8,983 bases of DNA, taken from the NCBI GenBank assembly GCA_030598065.1, contig JAUVQR010000042.1, forward strand, positions 1 through 8,983, written 5' to 3'. This document shows positions 5,014-8,983 of this stretch, piece by piece (position 1 is the first letter of the stretch; every line of letters begins with the position of its first letter). The notes below the pieces were generated by a model that worked only from the letters and a program-made list of their open reading frames with translations, did not search any database and was not told where the DNA came from. The stretch comes from Planctomycetota bacterium. GTDB lineage: Bacteria > Planctomycetota > Brocadiia > Brocadiales > Bathyanammoxibiaceae. Both the position numbers and the translations under genes were made by a program.

Positions 5014-6939
5014 ATGATAAAGGTAGTTTTACCGGACGGTTTAGAAAAAACCTACAGAGAGACAACCACCGTTGGCGAGGTCGCCGAAGAGCTGGGCGGC
5101 CGCCTTAAAAAGAAGGCCATCGCCGGCAAGACCAACGGGACACTCGTAGACCTGAGCTTTCCTCTCACGCACGATACCACACTCTCGGTGATAACCGAGG
5201 ACTCCCCGGAGGCCCTTGATATACTCCGCCACAGCACGGCCCACATAATGGCCCAGGCGGTGTGCAGGCTCTTCCCGGGCGCGAAATTGGGCATCGGCCC
5301 CACGATAGCAAACGGCTTCTATTACGACTTCCATCTCGAAAGGCCGCTGACCGATAAAGACCTCGAAGAGATAGAAGCGGAGATGAAAAAGATTATAGAG
5401 GAGGATTTTAAGTTTGAGAGAAAGGTCCTGCCGAGGAACGAAGCCATAAAAAAGATGGAGCAGGACCGCCAGCCCTACAAGGTTGAGCTTATAAACGACA
5501 TCGCCGGCGGAGAAGAGGTCAGCTTTTACACGCAGGGTGAGTTTCTTGACCTCTGTCGCGGCCCGCACATACCCGGCTCCGGCCGCACGCGAGCCTTCAA
5601 GCTCCTTAGCGTGGCGGGCGCGTACTGGAGGGGCAAAGAAACAAACCCGATGCTGCAGCGCATCTACGGCACCGCCTTCTTCCGTCAAAAAGAACTTGAC
5701 GAACACCTGAAGCTGCTCGAAGAGGCAAAGAAGCGCGACCACAGACGGCTGGGGAAGGACCTCGATTTATACAGCATCAAGGACGACGTGGGTCCCGGAC
5801 TCGTGCTGTGGCATCCCAAGGGCGCGCGCATACGAAATCTTGTGGAACGGTTCTGGTGCGATGAACATTATAAGAGGGGCTACGAGGTCGTTTACAGCCC
5901 GCACATAGCAAAGTCCGGACTGTGGCACACCAGCGGACACTGGGGCTTTTACAAGGAGAGCATGTTCAGCCCATTCGAGATGGAGAACACGGAGTATCTG
6001 GTAAGGCCCATGAACTGCCCCTTTCACATCCTCATCTTCAAGTCCGAAATGAGGAGTTATCGCAACCTTCCCCTGAGGTTTGCCGAGCTTGGGACGGTAT
6101 ACAGATACGAACGCTCCGGCGTGCTGCACGGGCTGCTGAGAGTCAGGGGGTTTACCCAGGACGACGCCCACGTGTTTTGCACCCCCGGGCAGTTGGAAGA
6201 AGAGATAGTCGGCGTGATAGACCTGGCTCAATACATGCTGACCTCTTTTGGTTTCATGGAATACGAGATAGAGCTGGCCGTCAGGGGCGGAGGCGAGAAG
6301 GATAAATATATAGGCACCGACGATACGTGGGATATGGCGGAAACGGCGCTGAAGAAGGCCCTTGAGAAGAAGGACCTGCCGTATTATATGGGCGAGGGCG
6401 AGGCGAAGTTTTACGGCCCGTCCATAGACATCAAGGTGAAAGACGCCCTCGGCAGGAGCTGGCAGGGGCCGACCATCCAGGTCGATTTTAACCTCCCGGA
6501 ACGCTTTAACGTCCATTACGTAGGTCCCGACGGCAAAGAGCACAGGGTGGTGATGGTGCACCGCACCGTGCTGGGCGCCATGGAACGCTTCCTGGGCACA
6601 CTGATAGAACATTATGGGGGGGCATTCCCGTTGTGGCTTGCGCCCGTTCAGGTAAAGATACTGCCCGTCTCTGACGCGACCAACGACTACGCCCATACCG
6701 TCAAGAAAAGGCTCGAAGAGAGGGGCCTGCGGGTGGAATGCGACACAAGCAACCAGCGGGTGGGCTACAAGATTAGACAGGGTACGCTGGAAAAGGTCCC
6801 CTATCTGCTGATAGTCGGCGGCAAGGAGATGGAGAAAAACCTGGTATCCGTAAGGAGCCGGAAGGACGGCGATGAAGGACAGTGTTCGATAGACAAACTC
6901 CTTGAACGCCTTGAGAGTGAGATTGAACAAAGGACATAG
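5014..6939 (+). CDS. thrS: Threonyl-tRNA synthetase
   Basis: The enzyme charges tRNA-Thr with threonine in the cytoplasm and edits mischarged Ser-tRNA. At 641 residues it is full length (the E. coli enzyme has 642). Domains in order are TGS (1-60, IKVVLPDG), the N2 editing domain (about 61-240) with HSTAH (H73, H77) and CRGPH (C181, H185), the class II catalytic core (about 240-535), and the anticodon-binding domain (about 540-641, from PVQVKILPVSD). Zinc ligands by alignment are C335 in MNCPFH, H386 in DDAHVF and H516 in VHRT. Motif 2 is YRYERSGVLHGLLRVRGFTQ. The ATG at 5014 gives the standard family N-terminus but has almost no Shine-Dalgarno match. The 23-nt gap after the tRNA contains seven Ts. 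No T-box or operator-like tRNA mimic is visible. It leads the thrS-infC-rpmI-rplT cluster. Confidence 0.98.
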   Translation: MIKVVLPDGLEKTYRETTTVGEVAEELGGRLKKKAIAGKTNGTLVDLSFPLTHDTTLSVITEDSPEALDILRHSTAHIMAQAVCRLFPGAKLGIGPTIANGFYYDFHLERPLTDKDLEEIEAEMKKIIEEDFKFERKVLPRNEAIKKMEQDRQPYKVELINDIAGGEEVSFYTQGEFLDLCRGPHIPGSGRTRAFKLLSVAGAYWRGKETNPMLQRIYGTAFFRQKELDEHLKLLEEAKKRDHRRLGKDLDLYSIKDDVGPGLVLWHPKGARIRNLVERFWCDEHYKRGYEVVYSPHIAKSGLWHTSGHWGFYKESMFSPFEMENTEYLVRPMNCPFHILIFKSEMRSYRNLPLRFAELGTVYRYERSGVLHGLLRVRGFTQDDAHVFCTPGQLEEEIVGVIDLAQYMLTSFGFMEYEIELAVRGGGEKDKYIGTDDTWDMAETALKKALEKKDLPYYMGEGEAKFYGPSIDIKVKDALGRSWQGPTIQVDFNLPERFNVHYVGPDGKEHRVVMVHRTVLGAMERFLGTLIEHYGGAFPLWLAPVQVKILPVSDATNDYAHTVKKRLEERGLRVECDTSNQRVGYKIRQGTLEKVPYLLIVGGKEMEKNLVSVRSRKDGDEGQCSIDKLLERLESEIEQRT

Positions 6940-6967
6940 CAAGACAACTTAAACCCACAAGAAGAAA

Positions 6968-6973
6968 GAGGTG
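6968..6973 (+). promoter_or_regulatory. Ribosome binding site deciding the infC start
   Basis: GAGGTG, a strong match to the anti-Shine-Dalgarno complement, lies 6 nt before ATT at 6980. The only conventional in-frame start, GTG 6971, sits inside this site and so cannot be served by it. Confidence 0.7.
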
Positions 6974-6979
6974 TCATCT

Positions 6980-7477
6980 ATTACGATCGTAAGAGCTAAG
7001 ATAAACGAGAGAATACACGCAAGAGAGGTAAGACTTATCAGTGAGAGTGGCGAGCAGTTAGGCATAGTGCCGCGAGATGAGGCGCTTGAGAAGGCCAGAG
7101 CGCTGGAGCTTGACCTTGTTGAGGTGGCTGCGGAGGCGACCCCGCCTGTTTGCCGGCTGATGAATTACGGCAAGTTTAAGTATAAACAGAAGAAGGCACA
7201 CAGCAAACCGCATCTTACCCACATGAAGGAAATGAGGCTGAGGCCCAAGACCGGTACGGGTGACCGTGAGACAAAGATGAAAAAGGCCAGGAAATTCCTT
7301 GAAAAGAAGGACAAGGTTCTGGTAAATATGTTGTTTCGCGGCAGAGAGCGGATGCATGCCGAGCGGGCCAGAGACATATTGCTTGAGTTCGCTAAAGAGT
7401 TAGAAGATATAGCCAAGGTAGAAAAAATACCGACCATGGACGGGCGCCGCATGGGTATGATACTGGCACCCAAGTAA
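6980..7477 (+). CDS. infC: Translation initiation factor IF-3
   Basis: IF3 binds the 30S subunit, prevents premature 50S joining and proofreads initiator tRNA and start codon. From ATT the protein has 165 residues, slightly under the E. coli length. The N-domain contains REVRLISESGEQLGIV and the helix DEALEKARALELDLVEV. Then come PPVCRLMNYGKFKY, the lysine-rich linker, and the C-domain with KEMRLRPKTGTGDRETKMKKA and FRGRERMHAERA, all family hallmarks. I place the start at ATT 6980 because GAGGTG is optimally spaced before it; GTG 6971, three codons earlier, is the fallback. In E. coli infC starts with AUU, and IF3 represses its own mRNA by rejecting that codon. The same control is inferred here. 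It follows thrS by 40 nt and precedes rpmI by 29 nt. Confidence 0.95.
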   Translation: MTIVRAKINERIHAREVRLISESGEQLGIVPRDEALEKARALELDLVEVAAEATPPVCRLMNYGKFKYKQKKAHSKPHLTHMKEMRLRPKTGTGDRETKMKKARKFLEKKDKVLVNMLFRGRERMHAERARDILLEFAKELEDIAKVEKIPTMDGRRMGMILAPK

Positions 7478-7506
7478 CTGAGACTGAAACGAGGTTTTCC
7501 CCTCAT

Positions 7507-7701
7507 ATGCCTAAGATAAAGACGCATAAGGGACTCGCCAAGAGGGTAAAGGTTACCGCGACCGGTAAGGTAGTGCATAATAAACCTTACAAGAGCCATC
7601 TTATGTCAACCAAGAACGGCAAGCGTTGCCGCCATCTAAGGAAAAAGGCCCTGATTAAAGGTGCCCAGGCCGACACCATAAAACGCCTCCTGGGCATGTA
7701 A
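7507..7701 (+). CDS. rpmI: 50S ribosomal protein L35
   Basis: This small basic protein (64 residues, usual length 64-66) belongs to the large ribosomal subunit. It opens with MPKIKTHKGLAKRVKVTATG and contains the conserved SHLMSTKNGKRCRHLRK and a C-terminal DTIKRLLGM. GAGG (7491-7494) lies 12 nt before the ATG and can pair with CCTC (7501-7504) in a small hairpin, which might weaken ribosome access. Its 3' end can form an 8-bp stem, TGCCCAGG (7662-7669) with CCTGGGCA (7689-7696). It lies between infC and rplT, the standard order. Confidence 0.97.
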   Translation: MPKIKTHKGLAKRVKVTATGKVVHNKPYKSHLMSTKNGKRCRHLRKKALIKGAQADTIKRLLGM

Positions 7702-7839
7702 CCGGGTTAAAATTATATCTTGAGGATTTTTCGGGTCCGGCAATGTGGGGGTATACGCTGATTAGAAACGGCAAACCCTTACGGGCGCAATGGGCCCGCT
7801 TGTTTCATAAGAGTTAGTAGATAGAAGGGAGATTTTCAG
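7702..7839 (+). other. 138-nt rpmI-rplT spacer, possible L20 leader
   Basis: rpmI and rplT are usually only tens of bases apart. This longer spacer contains a hairpin CGGGC/GCCCG (7782-7786 with 7794-7798) and is preceded by the 8-bp stem at 7662-7696. L20 is known to repress its own operon by binding an mRNA mimic of its 23S rRNA site. A leader here is an inference without any recognised consensus. No good internal promoter is seen. A 24-codon ATG frame at 7743-7817 lacks a ribosome site. Confidence 0.35.
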
Positions 7840-8202
7840 ATGCCAAGGGCGCGAAAAGGAGCGGCCAAGCGACAGGGCAGAAAGAGGATTTTGAAACAGG
7901 CCGAAGGCTTCTGGGGAGGCAGAAAGAATCTTTTCCGAAAGGCCAAAGAGACCCTGCTCAGGGCAGGCGCCTTTGCCTACCGCGACCGGAAGGCCCGCAA
8001 GCGCGTGTTCCGCAAGCTCTGGGTAATACGCATCAACGCCGCCGCCAGGGAGCGAGGGCTGACCTACAGCCAGTTCATGGGCGGGCTGATAAAGGCGGGA
8101 GTGGAGATAGACCGCAAACAACTCGCCGAGATGGCCGTCAACGACCCCCAGGGTTTTGACAAGGTCTTCGACGCCGCCAAGGCCCAGCTAAAGGCCGCCT
8201 GA
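7840..8202 (+). CDS. rplT: 50S ribosomal protein L20
   Basis: This very basic protein of 120 residues (family 117-120) binds 23S rRNA early in 50S assembly. Conserved stretches are MPRARKGAAKRQGRKRILKQ, GFWGGRKNLFRKAKETLLRA, FAYRDRKARKRVFRKLWVIR and INAAARERGLTYSQFMGGL. The disordered N-terminal tail and globular C-terminal domain are both complete. AAGGGAG (7825-7831), 8 nt before the ATG, is the best ribosome site of the cluster, as expected for an abundant protein. In many bacteria pheS follows. Here the cluster ends, and no clear terminator is visible before the repeat at 8271. Confidence 0.98.
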   Translation: MPRARKGAAKRQGRKRILKQAEGFWGGRKNLFRKAKETLLRAGAFAYRDRKARKRVFRKLWVIRINAAARERGLTYSQFMGGLIKAGVEIDRKQLAEMAVNDPQGFDKVFDAAKAQLKAA

Positions 8203-8270
8203 GGCCATGCAACCCTGATTTAATTCCACCCAGGACCTCGCCTGCCACACGACCAATCACTATAAAATCC

Positions 8271-8377
8271 GTAGCGGCAGAGTTTCCCCTGCCAACGTGT
8301 ATGGTAGGGGCAAGCCCCCGTGCCTGCCCTGGAAATTAAAACGGGCAACCATCCGCCTGAGACGGGTTGCCCCTACA
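8271..8377 (-). repeat. REP-like structured repeat, copy B (inverted relative to copy A)
   Basis: This is the reverse-complement partner of 3309-3410. It shares an exact 33-bp core (8319-8351) and diverges mostly in the loops. The first stem is kept perfectly (8343-8350 with 8365-8372) although its loop is 14 nt instead of 8. The second stem (8308-8315 with 8322-8329) has one G-U pair in the minus-strand RNA. The third (8276-8280 with 8289-8293) pairs GGCAG with CTGCC. The 8304-8376 part has near-perfect inverted ends GTAGGGGCAA/TTGCCCCTAC. Confidence 0.9.
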
Positions 8378-8413
8378 AGAGGTCAAACGAGTTCGACCGC
8401 TGCAACTTTTATT

Positions 8414-8429
8414 GTGCGTCGAGACGCAC
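8414..8429. repeat. Short palindrome in the post-rplT gap
   Basis: GTGCGTC and GACGCAC surround a 2-nt centre, a 7-bp near-perfect palindrome. On the minus strand it is preceded by TGTAGG, echoing the ends of the larger repeat nearby. It may be a second REP-type unit. Only one copy is in the window. Confidence 0.45.
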
Positions 8430-8495
8430 CCTACAACTGCCTTCGTGACCGGGGACGAGACGATCGAACGTGTGATGCATGTTGACGTGCTAAGG

Positions 8496-8983
8496 CTAAA
8501 CTGTCACAATTCTCTTGCTTGAGAACTTATCCGGCAAAAGGCTCTTCAAGTGCTGCTCGTCGTCCGTCGGGCAGACAAACCCAAGGATATCTCCGGGCTG
8601 GATTTGCGACACCGCAAGCAGCTGTGGCCATCCACGTGGCGGCGAAGCATCCTTTAAGATTTCATCTTTTGAATCTGGGTAGCTGTAGTAAGGGTGAGGG
8701 TGTATAATCCGCCATTCTTGCTGCTATGCGTGCTCTATAGGTTCTAGATACTCATACAGCTGAAGTGAGTTTACCCAAAGCGAACTCCCTACCACACCTC
8801 CCATTACTTTAGTTTGTATATGCTATTTCCCACCCAGCGTCGTCCGGAAACCGAATCTTCGCCGTCAGGTCTTTATAGCCTATCTGGAATATAGCGGCTA
8901 GTGCGTCAATCACTGGACCGGTTTTGTCAATGTACACCACCTTTTGTACTTTGTGTGACCGTGCCCACGCTTCTGAAACAGTA
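8496..8983 (-). pseudogene. Broken gene of unknown function, C-terminal part (frame change plus in-frame TAG; runs off right edge)
   Basis: Reading leftward from the right edge, one frame is open for 57 codons (8982-8812), containing KVVYIDKTGPVIDALAAIFQ and ending DDAGWEIAYTN before TAA at 8811-8809. The +1 frame then continues as protein-like sequence. It runs from ATG 8804 (MGGVVGSSLWVNSLQLYEYL, then EPIEHA) to TAG at 8726-8724. Without a frame change it continues QQEWRIIHPHPYYSYPDSKD and later SPPRGWPQLLAVSQIQPGDI to TAG at 8498-8496. Composition is normal for a soluble protein in all three pieces, and the pieces join if the T of TAA is skipped and TAG is read through. This suggests one decayed gene. 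Two coupled genes (4-nt gap) with a nonsense mutation, or sequencing errors, are possible. I do not recognise the family and see no membrane segment. Confidence 0.6.

Larger units (their letters stand above)
8203..8495. other. 293-bp convergent intergenic region
   Basis: The region lies between rplT (plus) and the broken minus-strand gene. It contains repeat copy B and the palindrome at 8414-8429. I see no T-run terminator for rplT and no gene. Confidence 0.7.

Noticed and set aside
5041..5742. Long minus-strand ORFs inside thrS (also 5767-6942)
   Set aside because: They are fully antisense to an intact, motif-complete thrS, and their length reflects codon bias.
7743..7817. 24-codon ATG frame between rpmI and rplT
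   Set aside because: There is no ribosome site and no recognisable protein. It is retained only as part of the spacer description.
8297..8485. 62-codon plus-strand ORF after rplT
   Set aside because: It overlaps repeat copy B, has biased Arg/Thr composition and no ribosome site, and is a by-product of the repeat.
8519..8707. 62-codon plus-strand ORF near the right end
   Set aside because: It has a TTG start without a ribosome site and lies antisense to the more protein-like broken gene on the minus strand.

Overview
This window looks like a piece of a bacterial chromosome carrying mostly housekeeping translation genes. The likeliest source is the Planctomycetota or another PVC lineage. The best pointer is the Minf_1886-type hypothetical protein at 334-792, a family I know as largely confined to Planctomycetes and Verrucomicrobia. 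The hairpin-rich REP-like repeats between genes would also fit an environmental planctomycete genome. I could not test the taxonomy by search.

Left block, minus strand (1-3157). Reading right to left, a PSP1/RicT-family protein (ricT) is followed by methionyl-tRNA synthetase (metG), then the Minf_1886-family gene. The first two overlap and the third starts 12 nt after metG, so they look like one transcription unit driven by a promoter at 3202-3230. After a 196-nt gap, a separate gene with a near-consensus promoter (189-217) encodes the N-terminus of an FAD-dependent oxidoreductase. It runs off the left edge.

Middle block (3158-4802). A 604-bp divergent gap is packed with small inverted repeats. 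It precedes a stand-alone plus-strand radical SAM enzyme with a cysteine-rich C-terminal tail. That gene appears to be transcribed almost leaderless.

Right block, plus strand (4867-8202). A good promoter precedes tRNA-Val(GAC), which carries an unusual C33. Then comes the classic cluster thrS, infC, rpmI, rplT: threonyl-tRNA synthetase, initiation factor IF3, and ribosomal proteins L35 and L20. infC most likely starts with ATT, as in the autoregulated E. coli gene. The rpmI-rplT gap is 138 nt and structured.

Right end (8203-8983). Instead of pheS, which often follows rplT, there is a second, inverted copy of the repeat seen at 3309-3410. Beyond it is a minus-strand reading frame with no intact start-to-stop ORF. 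It is coherent protein sequence interrupted by one frame change and one in-frame TAG, and it enters from the right edge. It is either a decaying gene or, less likely, a recoded one.

Functionally the window supplies two aminoacyl-tRNA synthetases, one tRNA, one initiation factor and two large-subunit proteins. A radical SAM enzyme and an oxidoreductase of unknown substrate flank or interrupt these. I see no defence system, CRISPR array, prophage or intact transposase.
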